Assembly: GCF_028446585.1 (NCBI RefSeq)
Contig: NZ_JAPFQL010000033.1
Location: 1 to 54,111, forward strand
Origin: Intrasporangium calvum
GTDB taxonomy: Bacteria > Actinomycetota > Actinomycetes > Actinomycetales > Dermatophilaceae
Reading direction: 5' to 3'
Length of the DNA: 54,111 nt
Numbering within the stretch: the first letter of the stretch is position 1; each line of letters opens with the position of its first letter. Position numbers and translations under genes: made by a program. Of this stretch, positions 28,105 to 36,873 are shown piece after piece. Below the pieces are notes generated by a model. The model had not been told where the DNA came from and did not search any database. It saw only the letters and a program-made list of their open reading frames with translations.

Positions 28105-30024
28105 TTGGGGATGCAGCCGTGGATGATGATGCGGTCGCTGTCGCGCGACCGCAGCGTGGCCGAGCACACCTTGGCCCCCGGCACGTGGCGCCGCGTCCTC
28201 TCATACGCCACGCCGTACCGGCCCACGATCGTCGCCTTCCTCGGCATCGTCATCGTCAACTCGATCCTCGTCGTCACCGTGCCCCTCCTGCTCAAGGCGC
28301 TCGTCGACGACGGCGTCATCCCGAAGGACTCCGACGTCGTCGTCCGGCTCGCCCTCGTCGTGGCGGCCATCGCGGTCTTCGACGCCCTGCTCAGCATCGT
28401 CCAGCGCTGGTTCTCGTCACGGATCGGTGAGGGGCTGATCAAGGACCTGCGCACCGAGGTCTTCGCCCACGTGCTGCGGCAGCCGATCGCGTTCTTCACC
28501 CGGGCGCAGACCGGCTCCCTCGTCTCGCGGCTCAACAGCGACGTCATCGGCGCGCAGCAGGCCTTCACCTCGGTCCTGTCCAACGTCGTCAGCAACATCG
28601 TCTCCGTCGTCCTCGTGATCGGCGCCATGCTTGCCCTGTCCTGGCAGCTGACCCTCGGCTCCCTGCTGCTGGTCCCGCTCTTCCTGATCCCCGCCAAGCT
28701 GATGGGCCGCCGACTCGCCGCCCTCGCCGCGCGGCAGATGACGCTCAACGCCGACATGGGCACGCGGATGACGGAGCGGTTCAACGTCGCCGGAGCGCTG
28801 CTCGTCAAGCTCTTCGGTGACCCGGTGCGCGAGGCGGCGGAGTACGACGAGCGGGCGAGCCGCGTCCGTGACGTCGGCATCCAGATCGCCATCAACCGCA
28901 CGATCTTCATGGCGGCCCTGACGCTGGTCGCGGCCCTCGCGACGGCCATGGTCTACGGTTTCGGCGGCCTGATGGCCGTCAGCGGCAGCCTCTCCGTCGG
29001 CACCCTCCTCGCCCTGGCCGCTCTGCTCGCGCGGCTCTACGGGCCCCTGACGTCGCTGTCCAACGTGCGGGTCGACATCATGACCGCCCTCATCTCGTTC
29101 GAGCGTGTCTTCGAGGTGCTCGACCTCAAGCCGCTGGTCGACGAGGAGCCCGGCGCCCGACCGCTCCCGCAGGGCGCGCTCCGGGTCGAGCTGGACCACG
29201 TCTCCTTCCGCTACCCCTCCGCCGACGAGGTCTCCCTCGCGTCGCTCGAGGCGACCGCCAGCGGGGACCGCCGCGCCGGGGGGCCGGTGCTGCACGACAT
29301 CAGCCTGTCCATCGAGCCCGGCCAGCTGGTGGCCCTCGTCGGTCCGTCCGGAGCCGGCAAGACGACGCTGACCGCCCTCGTGAGCCGCCTCTACGACCCG
29401 TCCAGCGGCGTCGTGCGGGTGGGCGGCCTCGACCTGCGCGCCGTCACACTCTCGTCGCTGCGCGGCCGGCTCGGCATGGTGACCCAGGAGGCGCACCTCT
29501 TCCACGACACCATCCGGGCCAACCTGCTCTATGCCCGTCCCGACGCGACCGAGGAGGAGATGGCCCAGGCACTGCGCGCCGCCCAGATCAGCGACCTCGT
29601 CGACGACCTCCCCGAGGGCCTCGACACCGTCGTGGGCGATCGTGGACACCGACTCAGCGGCGGCGAGAAGCAGCGCCTGGCGATCGCCCGCCTGCTGCTC
29701 AAGGCCCCCGACGTCGTCGTGCTCGACGAGGCCACCGCCCACCTGGACTCCGAGTCCGAGGTGGCGGTCCAACGCGCCCTCGACGCGGCCCTGACCGGTC
29801 GCACCTCCATCGTCATCGCACACCGGCTCTCGACCATCCGCCAGGCCGACCTCATCGTGGTGCTCGACCACGGACGGGTCGTCGAGACGGGCCGCCACCT
29901 CGAGCTGCTCGCTGCCGGTGGCCTCTACGCCGACCTGCACGCGACGCAGTTCGCCGACTCGCCGCGGCCAGCGGACGCGCCCGGCGACGCGGTCGTCGTG
30001 CCCGCTGGACCGGCCCTCACCTGA
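28105..30024 (+). CDS. ABC half-transporter (exporter, TMD-NBD)
   Basis: 639-residue exporter half: six-helix membrane domain (~40-325) followed by an ATPase domain. Walker A GPSGAGKTTLTALVSRLYDP near 415, signature RLSGGEKQRLAIARLLLK near 520, Walker B VVVLDEATAHLDSESE, H-loop IVIAHRLSTIR. An in-frame TTG at 28105 has AAGGAGG 7 nt upstream, so it is preferred over the ATG at 28111, which would be 13 nt away. The segment SLASLEATASGDRRAGGPV before the NBD is an unusual insertion. Lipid, peptide or drug export; not determinable. Confidence 0.88.
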   Translation: MGMQPWMMMRSLSRDRSVAEHTLAPGTWRRVLSYATPYRPTIVAFLGIVIVNSILVVTVPLLLKALVDDGVIPKDSDVVVRLALVVAAIAVFDALLSIVQRWFSSRIGEGLIKDLRTEVFAHVLRQPIAFFTRAQTGSLVSRLNSDVIGAQQAFTSVLSNVVSNIVSVVLVIGAMLALSWQLTLGSLLLVPLFLIPAKLMGRRLAALAARQMTLNADMGTRMTERFNVAGALLVKLFGDPVREAAEYDERASRVRDVGIQIAINRTIFMAALTLVAALATAMVYGFGGLMAVSGSLSVGTLLALAALLARLYGPLTSLSNVRVDIMTALISFERVFEVLDLKPLVDEEPGARPLPQGALRVELDHVSFRYPSADEVSLASLEATASGDRRAGGPVLHDISLSIEPGQLVALVGPSGAGKTTLTALVSRLYDPSSGVVRVGGLDLRAVTLSSLRGRLGMVTQEAHLFHDTIRANLLYARPDATEEEMAQALRAAQISDLVDDLPEGLDTVVGDRGHRLSGGEKQRLAIARLLLKAPDVVVLDEATAHLDSESEVAVQRALDAALTGRTSIVIAHRLSTIRQADLIVVLDHGRVVETGRHLELLAAGGLYADLHATQFADSPRPADAPGDAVVVPAGPALT

Positions 30025-30064
30025 CAGCAGGACGGTCCCCCGAGGCCGGAAGACCGAGCGGCCT

Positions 30065-30865
30065 TCAGGCGTCCTCCTCGTCCCAGATCCGCACCTTCTT
30101 CGGCTTCGGGGCGGCAGCGGTCGCGCCCTCGCCGGACTGGACCACCTGCCGCCGGATGGCGAAGAAGACGAAGACCAGCCCGGCCGGCATCGTGATCCAC
30201 CACTGGATCGCGTAGGCCTGATGCGGGCCGAGCCCCTCGTCCGGGCGGGGGAGCGGCGACACCGGGTGCTCCCCAGCGGGAGCCGCCGGGGCCTGGTCGC
30301 CGAGCACGACGTAGACGTCGACAGGGCTGACGGCAGGCACCCGGGCCCGGACGTCGGCGATGCTGATGCTGGCCAGCTGCGGGGCGGGAACGTCGCGCCC
30401 GAGGTCCGGCTCGCCGGTGCGCAACCAGCCGACGACCTCCACCTCACCCGAGGGGGGCGGGTCTGCCTCGGGGGTCGTCTCGGCGTTCTGGGCGTTGGGC
30501 ACCCAGCCCCGGTCGACGAGCACGGTGCCGCCGTCGGTCACGAAGGGGGTCAGCACCTCGAAGCCCACGGTGCGCTCGCGGGTGCGGTTGCGCACCAGCT
30601 GCTCACCCTGCGGCAGGTAGGTGCCCGTGAGGCGAACTCTCGTCCACTGGTCCTCCGGGGCGAGACGACCGCCTCCAGGGGCCGGCAGCACCGTGCCCAG
30701 CGACACCGCGGCAGCGTCGTAGTTCTGCTCGATCGCGGTCACCTTGGTGCGCTGCTCGACGTGCCGGCTCCACTGCCACGACCCGAGCGTCCAGCAGGCG
30801 ACGCCGAAGAGGATGGCGACCACCGTCGAGAGAAGCCATCGAGAAGTAAGCCAGAGCCGGAGCAC
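30065..30865 (-). CDS. SURF1-family cytochrome oxidase assembly protein
   Basis: 266 residues; membrane protein with two helices (about 9-30 and 219-238) flanking an extracytoplasmic domain, as in SURF1/Shy1, which helps insert heme A into cytochrome c oxidase. LGSWQWSRH near residue 28 and GPHQAYAIQWWITMPAGLVF near 210 are the family signatures. Basic/acidic tail KPKKVRIWDEEDA. GTG start exactly 6 nt after TAGCGT (complement of 30872-30877), so leaderless. Divergent from moaA, with which it shares a 32-bp promoter interval. Confidence 0.92.
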   Translation of the reverse strand: MLRLWLTSRWLLSTVVAILFGVACWTLGSWQWSRHVEQRTKVTAIEQNYDAAAVSLGTVLPAPGGGRLAPEDQWTRVRLTGTYLPQGEQLVRNRTRERTVGFEVLTPFVTDGGTVLVDRGWVPNAQNAETTPEADPPPSGEVEVVGWLRTGEPDLGRDVPAPQLASISIADVRARVPAVSPVDVYVVLGDQAPAAPAGEHPVSPLPRPDEGLGPHQAYAIQWWITMPAGLVFVFFAIRRQVVQSGEGATAAAPKPKKVRIWDEEDA

Positions 30866-30871
30866 GGCACG

Positions 30872-30890
30872 ACGCTACCCGCCTTAGAGT
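30872..30890. promoter_or_regulatory. divergent leaderless promoters SURF1/moaA
   Basis: Minus-strand TAGCGT (30872-30877) ends 6 nt before the SURF1 GTG; plus-strand TAGAGT (30885-30890) ends 7 nt before the moaA ATG at 30898. The -10 boxes are 7 bp apart, so binding at one should occlude the other. Confidence 0.6.
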
Positions 30891-30897
30891 GGTGGTC

Positions 30898-31950
30898 ATG
30901 ACGCGCCTTCCGGATCCCACCGTCCGGCCTGCCGAGGGGATCGGCAGGCCGGCTGGCCAGACCGGCTTGCGTGACCAGTTCGGTCGCGTGGCCCGGGACC
31001 TTCGCGTCTCCGTGACCGACCGCTGCAACCTGCGTTGCACCTACTGCATGCCGGCCGAGGGCCTGCCCTGGATGCCCAAGGCCGAGATGCTGACAGACGG
31101 GGAGATGCTGCGGCTCATCGGGCTCTTCGTTCGTGACGGGGTGACCCAGGTGCGTCTCACCGGTGGAGAGCCGCTCCTGCGGCGCTCCCTCGTCGAGCTC
31201 GTCGAGGGCATCGCCGCGCTCGAGCCGCGCCCGCGGATCGCCATGACGACCAACGGGGTGGGCCTCGACCGGGTCGCCCACCGGCTCGCGGCCGCGGGCC
31301 TCGACCGGGTCAACGTCAGCCTCGACACCATCGACTCCGAGACCTTCACCCGGCTGACCCGCCGCGACCGCCTCGGCGACGTCGAGCTCGGTCTCAAGGC
31401 CGCGGCCGACGCCGGCCTGACTCCGGTCAAGGTCAACGCCGTCACGATGCGCGGGGTCAATGACAGCGCCGTCGCCGATGTGCTCCAGTGGTGCCTCGAG
31501 CGGGGCTACGAGCTGCGCTTCATCGAGCAGATGCCGCTCGACGCCCAGCACGCCTGGGACCGCGGTGACATGGTCACGGCCGACGAGATCCGCGCGACGC
31601 TGTCCCAGCGCTACTCGCTGACGCCGTTGCCCGTGGCCGAGCGCGGCAGCGCCCCGGCCGAGCGGTTCCTCGTGGACGGTGGCCCCGAGACCGTCGGGAT
31701 CATCGCGAGCGTGACGGCGCCGTTCTGTGGTGCCTGCGACCGGACCCGCCTCACCGCAGACGGCCAGGTCCGAAACTGCCTCTTCTCCCGCACCGAGACG
31801 GACCTGCGGACCCCCCTGCGCGACGGGGCCACGGACGACGAGCTGCTCGACCTGATGCGCGGCGAGATGTGGCGCAAGCGGCGTGGCCACGGCATCGGGG
31901 ACCCCGACTTCGTCCAGCCGGACCGCCCGATGTCGGCGATCGGCGGCTGA
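30898..31950 (+). CDS. moaA: GTP 3',8-cyclase MoaA
   Basis: Radical SAM enzyme of molybdenum-cofactor biosynthesis making (8S)-3',8-cyclo-GTP. 350 residues from ATG 30898. N-terminal cluster SVTDRCNLRCTYCMP (Cys-x3-Cys-x2-Cys near 42-49), C-terminal cluster APFCGACDRTRLTADGQVRNC near residue 285, and the C-terminal Gly-Gly (MSAIGG) needed for activity are all present. No other mo-genes are in the window. The start is nearly leaderless (TAGAGT 7 nt upstream); GTGs at 30889 and 30892 would be alternative starts. Confidence 0.96.
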   Translation: MTRLPDPTVRPAEGIGRPAGQTGLRDQFGRVARDLRVSVTDRCNLRCTYCMPAEGLPWMPKAEMLTDGEMLRLIGLFVRDGVTQVRLTGGEPLLRRSLVELVEGIAALEPRPRIAMTTNGVGLDRVAHRLAAAGLDRVNVSLDTIDSETFTRLTRRDRLGDVELGLKAAADAGLTPVKVNAVTMRGVNDSAVADVLQWCLERGYELRFIEQMPLDAQHAWDRGDMVTADEIRATLSQRYSLTPLPVAERGSAPAERFLVDGGPETVGIIASVTAPFCGACDRTRLTADGQVRNCLFSRTETDLRTPLRDGATDDELLDLMRGEMWRKRRGHGIGDPDFVQPDRPMSAIGG

Positions 31951-31983
31951 CGCGCCCCCCCGAGCGGCGAAGACCCGGCGGCC

Positions 31984-32220
31984 TCAGCCGTCCGCTGCCG
32001 TCAGGGCGCCGACGGGGATGACCTCGAGCAGGAACCCGCGGACCCCGACGAAGTCGGCGAGCGACTGAGCGTGCGCGTCGCAGGCCAGCCAGACCTTGCG
32101 CCGGCCCTCGACGTGGATCTTGGGGTTGCGCCAGATGACGGCGTGCATCGCCTCGGCACGGCAGCCCTTCGCGCTGCACTGCCGGTCCGCGACCTCGGTC
32201 CCGCCCAACGGCCCGCTCAC
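31984..32220 (-). CDS. small conserved Cys/His protein (78 aa)
   Basis: 78 residues with cysteines/histidines arranged as CSAKGCRAEAMHAVIWRN ... VWLACDAHAQSL, a likely metal-binding motif. Many actinobacterial homologues are labelled 'acetone carboxylase', but the size excludes that enzyme, so the name is not used. GTG start overlaps the DUF3099 gene's stop by 4 bp (GTGA), so they form a pair. Function unknown. Confidence 0.75.
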   Translation of the reverse strand: MSGPLGGTEVADRQCSAKGCRAEAMHAVIWRNPKIHVEGRRKVWLACDAHAQSLADFVGVRGFLLEVIPVGALTAADG

Positions 32221-32522
32221 TGCCCGAGCCGGTTCGGGTCCGGCGGTGGGGTCACCGAGTGCGGGCTGACTGGCTCGATCTCGCCGGACTGGCGAGGGCG
32301 GACCGCGTTGGCGGTGACGACGGCGAAGTAGGGGAGCACGACGGCGCCGATGATCGCGGCCCACCGCAGCCAGCCGTCGGTGACGAAGATGAGGCCGAGG
32401 CAGGCGATCCGGATCCCCATCATCGTCAGGTAGCGCCGGACCCGCTGGTCCTGGTCGTCCGCGGGCGACGACGGCGCGGAGGTGACCGTGTGCACCACCG
32501 GTTTTCGCTTGTCATCTGCCAC
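32217..32522 (-). CDS. DUF3099-family membrane protein
   Basis: 101-residue protein with two hydrophobic helices (about residues 35-50 and 52-70) flanked by a hydrophilic N-terminus and a Pro-rich C-terminus. The layout and RRYLTMMGIRIACLGLIF segment match actinobacterial DUF3099 proteins. Although the frame is open upstream, the GTG at 32522 is exactly 6 nt after TATGGT (complement of 32529-32534) and begins VADDKRKP, so leaderless start is preferred. Function unknown. Confidence 0.8.
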   Translation of the reverse strand: MADDKRKPVVHTVTSAPSSPADDQDQRVRRYLTMMGIRIACLGLIFVTDGWLRWAAIIGAVVLPYFAVVTANAVRPRQSGEIEPVSPHSVTPPPDPNRLGQ

Positions 32523-32528
32523 CCCTCC

Positions 32529-32534
32529 ACCATA
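32529..32534 (-). promoter_or_regulatory. -10 box TATGGT for leaderless DUF3099 gene
   Basis: Ends exactly 6 nt before the GTG at 32522. A GGAGGG sequence also lies in between, too close to the start to be a normal ribosome-binding site. Confidence 0.5.
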
Positions 32535-32615
32535 AGCCCGCCGGCCACGGCCGGAACCCGCCCCCTGGGACGGCGTCGTCGTACCCACGGGTAGTCCACT
32601 AGGTTCGGGGCTTGA

Positions 32616-33389
<774 letters not shown>

Positions 33390-33392
33390 CCC

Positions 33393-33408
33393 AGCCCAGC
33401 GGCATACG
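33393..33408 (+). repeat. exact copy of dispersed word AGCCCAGCGGCATACG
   Basis: Begins 3 nt after the fabG stop, sense orientation. Its AGCGGCATACGG core forms the left arm of the hairpin at 33398-33432. Confidence 0.85.
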
Positions 33409-33432
33409 GCACCTGCTTTTCCGTATGCCGCT
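33398..33432 (+). terminator. hairpin from inverted copies of the dispersed word (fabG-fabI gap)
   Basis: AGCGGCATACGG (33398-33409) and CCGTATGCCGCT (33421-33432) are perfect 12-bp arms around CACCTGCTTTT. There is no T-run after the stem (the T-run is in the loop), so it may attenuate or process the transcript between fabG and fabI rather than act as a classic terminator. Confidence 0.6.
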
Positions 33433-33485
33433 CAGCCGGCCCCCGCTCGCCCCTTGCCTTCCACACGAGAAAGTTACGAACAGAC

Positions 33486-34247
33486 ATGGGAATGCTCGAA
33501 GGAAAGAAGCTGCTCGTCACCGGCGTCCTCATGGACAGCTCGATCGCCTTCCACGTGGCCCGGCTGGCCCAGGAGGAGGGCGCGGAGGTCGTCCTGACGT
33601 CGTTCGGCCGGACGATGAAGATCACCCAGGCGATCGCGAAGCGGCTGCCCGTGACGCCGCCGATCGTCGAGCTCGACGTGGCGAACCAGGAGGACCTCGA
33701 CTCGCTGGCCGACCGGGTCCGGGAGCACGTCGACCACCTCGACGGGGTGCTGCACTCCATCGGGTTCGCGCCGCAGGGCGCCTTCAACTTCATGGAGGGC
33801 ACCTGGGAGGACGCGTCGACGGCCCTGCAGATCTCTGCCTACAGCCTCAAGGCCCTCGGCGTGGCCGCGCTGCCGCTGATGGCGCCGGGCGGCAGCATCG
33901 TCGGCCTGACCTTCGACGCGAAGTTCGCCTGGCCGGTCTATGACTGGATGGGCGTCGCCAAGGCCGCCTTCGAGGCCACGAACCGTTACCTGGCGCGGGA
34001 CCTCGGCCCCAAGGGCATCCGCTGCAACCTCGTCGCGGCCGGCCCGATCCGCACCACCGCCGCCAAGTCGATCCCCGGTTTCCAGCACTTCGAGGAGGTC
34101 TGGGACGACCGGGCGCCGCTCGGCTGGGACGTCAACGACCCGGTGCCCGCGGCGCAGGCGTGCGCTGCGCTCCTGTCGGACTGGTTCCCGGCGACGACGG
34201 GCGAGATCCTCCACGTGGACGGCGGCGTCCACGCGATGGGTCAGTAG
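33486..34247 (+). CDS. fabI: enoyl-[acyl-carrier-protein] reductase (NADH)
   Basis: Last step of fatty-acid elongation; 253 residues of the InhA/FabI type. Features: LLVTGVLMDSSIAFHVARLA (nucleotide site), VLHSIGFAPQ, FDAKFAWPVYDWMGVAKAAFE with the Tyr and Lys of the Y-x6-K active site, and AAGPIRTTAAKSIPGF. The Gly-Val-Leu-Met-Asp-Ser-Ser-Ile opening and the YDWM-x-VAK spacing resemble InhA, the isoniazid target in mycobacteria. Start ATG 33486 with AGAAAG upstream; spaced 96 bp from fabG. Confidence 0.96.
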   Translation: MGMLEGKKLLVTGVLMDSSIAFHVARLAQEEGAEVVLTSFGRTMKITQAIAKRLPVTPPIVELDVANQEDLDSLADRVREHVDHLDGVLHSIGFAPQGAFNFMEGTWEDASTALQISAYSLKALGVAALPLMAPGGSIVGLTFDAKFAWPVYDWMGVAKAAFEATNRYLARDLGPKGIRCNLVAAGPIRTTAAKSIPGFQHFEEVWDDRAPLGWDVNDPVPAAQACAALLSDWFPATTGEILHVDGGVHAMGQ

Positions 34248-34272
34248 CTGACGCCCACCCGCTCCAGCCCGT

Positions 34273-34314
34273 TCGATGTGATCGATCGAGCAGTTTCTCG
34301 ATCGATCACATCGA
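34273..34314. terminator. 18-bp perfect stem between fabI and serB (bidirectional terminator)
   Basis: Arms TCGATGTGATCGATCGAG (34273-34290) and CTCGATCGATCACATCGA (34297-34314) pair perfectly around CAGTTT. Lies 26 bp after the fabI stop and contains the last codons and stop of serB, which converges on it. No T-run follows. Rich in GATC/ATCGAT. Confidence 0.75.
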
Positions 34315-35520
34315 TTCAGGCCGCGTCGCCGGGACGTCGCCGAGGTCGGCCTCCTCGATCTCCTCGCGCGTGATGCCGAGCAGGTAGAGCACCGAGTCGA
34401 GGTAGGGCACGTTGACACTCGTGTGCGCCTGCTCGCGCACGAGCGGCTTCGCGTTGAAGGCGACGCCGAGCCCGGCGATGGCGAGCATGTCGAGGTCGTT
34501 GGCCCCGTCGCCGATCGCGACGGTGCGGCTGAGCGGCAGGCCCTCGAGCGCCGCGAACTCCCGCAGCGCTGCCGCCTTGCCGGCCCGGTCGACGACGTCG
34601 CCGACCACCTGGCCCGTCAGCACGCCGTCGCGGATCTCGAGGCGGTTGGCGCGGGCGTGGTCGATGCCCAGCTCTGCGGCGAGGTCGCCGACGATCTCGA
34701 TGAAGCCGCCGCTCACCAGCCCGACGGTGTAACCGAGCCGCTTGAGCGTGCGCACCAGGGTCCGCGCGCCGGGCGTGAGGACGATGTCGCGGCGGACCTC
34801 GGCCAGCACGGAGTCGGGCAGCCCCGCGAGTGTCGCCACCCGGGCGCGCAGCGACTGCTCGAAGTCGAGCTCGCCGGCCATCGCCCGCTCGGTCACCGCC
34901 GCGACCTCGGCCTCGCGGCCGCAGTGTGCCGCGAGCATCTCGATGACCTCCTGCTGGATCAGCGTGGAGTCGACGTCGAGGACGACCAAGCGGCGGCCGC
35001 GCCGGGCGAGGCCACCAGGGGCGACGGCGACGTCGATGCCGGCCGTGGCGGCGACGAGTCCGAGCTGGGCGCGCAGGGAGTCGACGTCGGCGCCGCTGAT
35101 GTCGAACTCGACCGTGGTGACGGGATAGCGCGACAGGCGCCGGATCCGGTCGATGTTCGCGCCGTGCTCGGCGATCCGAGCCGTGATGAGCCCCACGGCG
35201 TCGGCCCGCAGCGGGGCTCCGAGGACGACGACGGCCGCGCGCCCGTGGCGCTGGCGAGCGTTGTCGCCCGTGGCCTCCACGACCGAGAGGGTGAGCCCGA
35301 GGCGATGGGCGACGACGGCTGCCGCGTCGCGCAGCGCGTCGGCGTGCTCGCCAGGGGCGAGGAGCAGCGCGAGGGTCAGGTGGCCGTGCACGGCGACCTG
35401 CTGGATGTCGAGGACCTCCGCCCCCGTGCCGCTCACGGCGCCCACGATCGCACTCGTGATGCCGGGCCGGTCCTCGCCGGTCACCGTGATGCTCAGGGTC
35501 CGCACGTCGTCACTCGTCAC
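34306..35520 (-). CDS. serB: phosphoserine phosphatase with N-terminal ACT domains
   Basis: Last step of L-serine biosynthesis. 404 residues: N-terminal ACT-like regulatory region (first ACT ~8-80 with ITVTGEDRPGITSAIVGAVS; second ~95-170) and a C-terminal HAD phosphatase with VVLDVDSTLIQQEVIE (nucleophile Asp), LVSGGFIEI, and VAIGDGANDLDMLAIAGLGVAF. This matches the long actinobacterial SerB2-type enzyme. GTG start exactly 6 nt after TAGCCT (complement of 35527-35532), so leaderless. Stop lies in a strong palindrome shared with the fabI 3' side. Confidence 0.94.
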   Translation of the reverse strand: MTSDDVRTLSITVTGEDRPGITSAIVGAVSGTGAEVLDIQQVAVHGHLTLALLLAPGEHADALRDAAAVVAHRLGLTLSVVEATGDNARQRHGRAAVVVLGAPLRADAVGLITARIAEHGANIDRIRRLSRYPVTTVEFDISGADVDSLRAQLGLVAATAGIDVAVAPGGLARRGRRLVVLDVDSTLIQQEVIEMLAAHCGREAEVAAVTERAMAGELDFEQSLRARVATLAGLPDSVLAEVRRDIVLTPGARTLVRTLKRLGYTVGLVSGGFIEIVGDLAAELGIDHARANRLEIRDGVLTGQVVGDVVDRAGKAAALREFAALEGLPLSRTVAIGDGANDLDMLAIAGLGVAFNAKPLVREQAHTSVNVPYLDSVLYLLGITREEIEEADLGDVPATRPESM

Positions 35521-35526
35521 GGGACG

Positions 35527-35532
35527 AGGCTA
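35527..35532 (-). promoter_or_regulatory. -10 box TAGCCT for leaderless serB
   Basis: Ends 6 nt before the GTG at 35520; predicted +1 is the start codon itself. Confidence 0.6.
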
Positions 35533-35577
35533 GTCAGGTCAGCGCCGGGCACCGCGACCCATCCGCCATGCGACCGG

Positions 35578-36003
35578 TCACACCGGAGACGCGGTCGGGA
35601 CCAGGGCAGGAGAGCGCACGAAGCGCGCGACCTCGATGCGCAGCGCCACCCGTTCCGGGTTCGGCCGCGGCGTCCGGTAGCGCACGGCGTAGCGCTCCTC
35701 GGCCCGACGGATCGACTCGGCGTCCGACCTCACCTCGGCCGTCCCCTCGAGGGTCGACCACCGGCGGCCGTCCACCTGACAGGCCGCGACCCGCGGGTCG
35801 GCCGCGGTGTGGATCGCCTTGAGCGACGTCCGGGACGTGATGACCCAGGCGCACTGCCATTCGACGTCGAGGGCCACGCCGACCGGCGTCACGTGCGGCC
35901 TGCCGTCCCTGCGCAGCGTCGTCAGGGTGCACAGATGGCGTTCGCTCCAGAACTCCAGAAGCGCTGCCGGGAAGTCGTCCCAGCCAGGTACCCACGAAGC
36001 CAC
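35578..36003 (-). CDS. PPOX-class flavin/F420-dependent oxidoreductase
   Basis: 141 residues of the split β-barrel (pyridoxamine-phosphate-oxidase-like) fold: LCTLTTLRRDGRPHVTPVGVALD, VACQVDGRRWSTLEGTAEV and RYAVRYRTPRPNPERVALRIEV fit the F420/FMN-binding PPOX family. GTG at 36003 has GGGAGG 8 nt upstream. It starts 21 nt after the LLM oxidoreductase stop, so both may be in one transcript; F420 could be the shared cofactor, but FMN or heme cannot be excluded. Confidence 0.85.
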   Translation of the reverse strand: MASWVPGWDDFPAALLEFWSERHLCTLTTLRRDGRPHVTPVGVALDVEWQCAWVITSRTSLKAIHTAADPRVAACQVDGRRWSTLEGTAEVRSDAESIRRAEERYAVRYRTPRPNPERVALRIEVARFVRSPALVPTASPV

Positions 36004-36024
36004 GGGGTCATCCTCCCATTCGCG

Positions 36025-36873
36025 CTAACGGCCGGTGGACGCGTTCGTCTCGTCGCGCCACTGCAGCAGGTCCCGGAGGCGCGCCAGGTCGGGGTGGGCG
36101 GCCGCGAGGCTCGCCGTGAAGAGCCGGGTCCCCACGTCGTGGAGCCGCTGGGCGTTCGAGGCGTAGTCGGCTCGCTGGTCGGGGTTGCGCCCCGGCACGA
36201 AGGAGACTCCGGCGGAGCGCTCGATCTCGAGCGGGTCGCGCCCGCGTCGGCGGCACCACTCGTCGAGGACCCGGTGCTTGTGGGCGATCACGGTGTCGTC
36301 GCCGAAGCCGTGCCAGATGTCGGCGTGCTCGGCGACGATGCGCAGCGTCTTCTGCTCGCCACCGCCCCCGATGAGGATGGGGATCCGTCGAGTCGGCGCA
36401 GGGTTGAGCCGGGTCCACCGGTCGCGCAGGACGGGCAGGTCCCGGGCCAGGTCGTCGAGCCGGCTCCCGGCCGTGCCGAAGGGGTAGCCGTACTCCTCGT
36501 AGTCCCGCTCCGCCCATCCAGAGCCGATCCCGAGCACGAGCCGGCCACCGCTGATGTGGTCGACGGTGCGCGCCATGTCGGCGAGGAGCTGGGGGTTGCG
36601 ATAGGAGTTGCTCGAGACGAGGCAGCCGATCTCGGCGCGCTCGGTCACCTCGGCCCACGCGGCGAGGATGGTCCACGCCTCGAAGTGCGGCCCGTCGGGG
36701 TCGCCGCTCAGCGGGAAGAAGTGGTCCCACGTGAGGATGACGTCCGCACCCATCTCCTCGACCGTCGCCGCCAGGGACCGGATCTGCTGCCAGGTCGCGT
36801 GCTGCGGCGGGATCTGGACGGCGACGCGGGCGGGCCTGGGATCCGTCGCGCTGATCGGTGCGCTCTCGCTCAT
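36025..36873 (-). CDS. LLM-class (luciferase-like) F420-dependent oxidoreductase
   Basis: 282 residues from ATG 36873. TIM-barrel luciferase-like protein: VAVQIPPQHATWQQIRSLAATVEEMGADVILTWDHFFP, then GCLVSSNSYRNPQLLADMARTVDHISGGRLVLGIGSGW and IPILIGGGGEQKTLRIVAEHADIWH are standard for the F420 LLM class. The start overlaps the decarboxylase stop by 4 bp (ATGA). Substrate unknown; context is the glgC-methyltransferase/M20-decarboxylase cluster. Confidence 0.88.
   Translation of the reverse strand: MSESAPISATDPRPARVAVQIPPQHATWQQIRSLAATVEEMGADVILTWDHFFPLSGDPDGPHFEAWTILAAWAEVTERAEIGCLVSSNSYRNPQLLADMARTVDHISGGRLVLGIGSGWAERDYEEYGYPFGTAGSRLDDLARDLPVLRDRWTRLNPAPTRRIPILIGGGGEQKTLRIVAEHADIWHGFGDDTVIAHKHRVLDEWCRRRGRDPLEIERSAGVSFVPGRNPDQRADYASNAQRLHDVGTRLFTASLAAAHPDLARLRDLLQWRDETNASTGR

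Noticed and set aside
31984-32220. 'Acetone carboxylase' name for the 78-aa Cys/His protein
   Set aside because: The database label recalled for homologues does not fit a protein this small with no catalytic domain.
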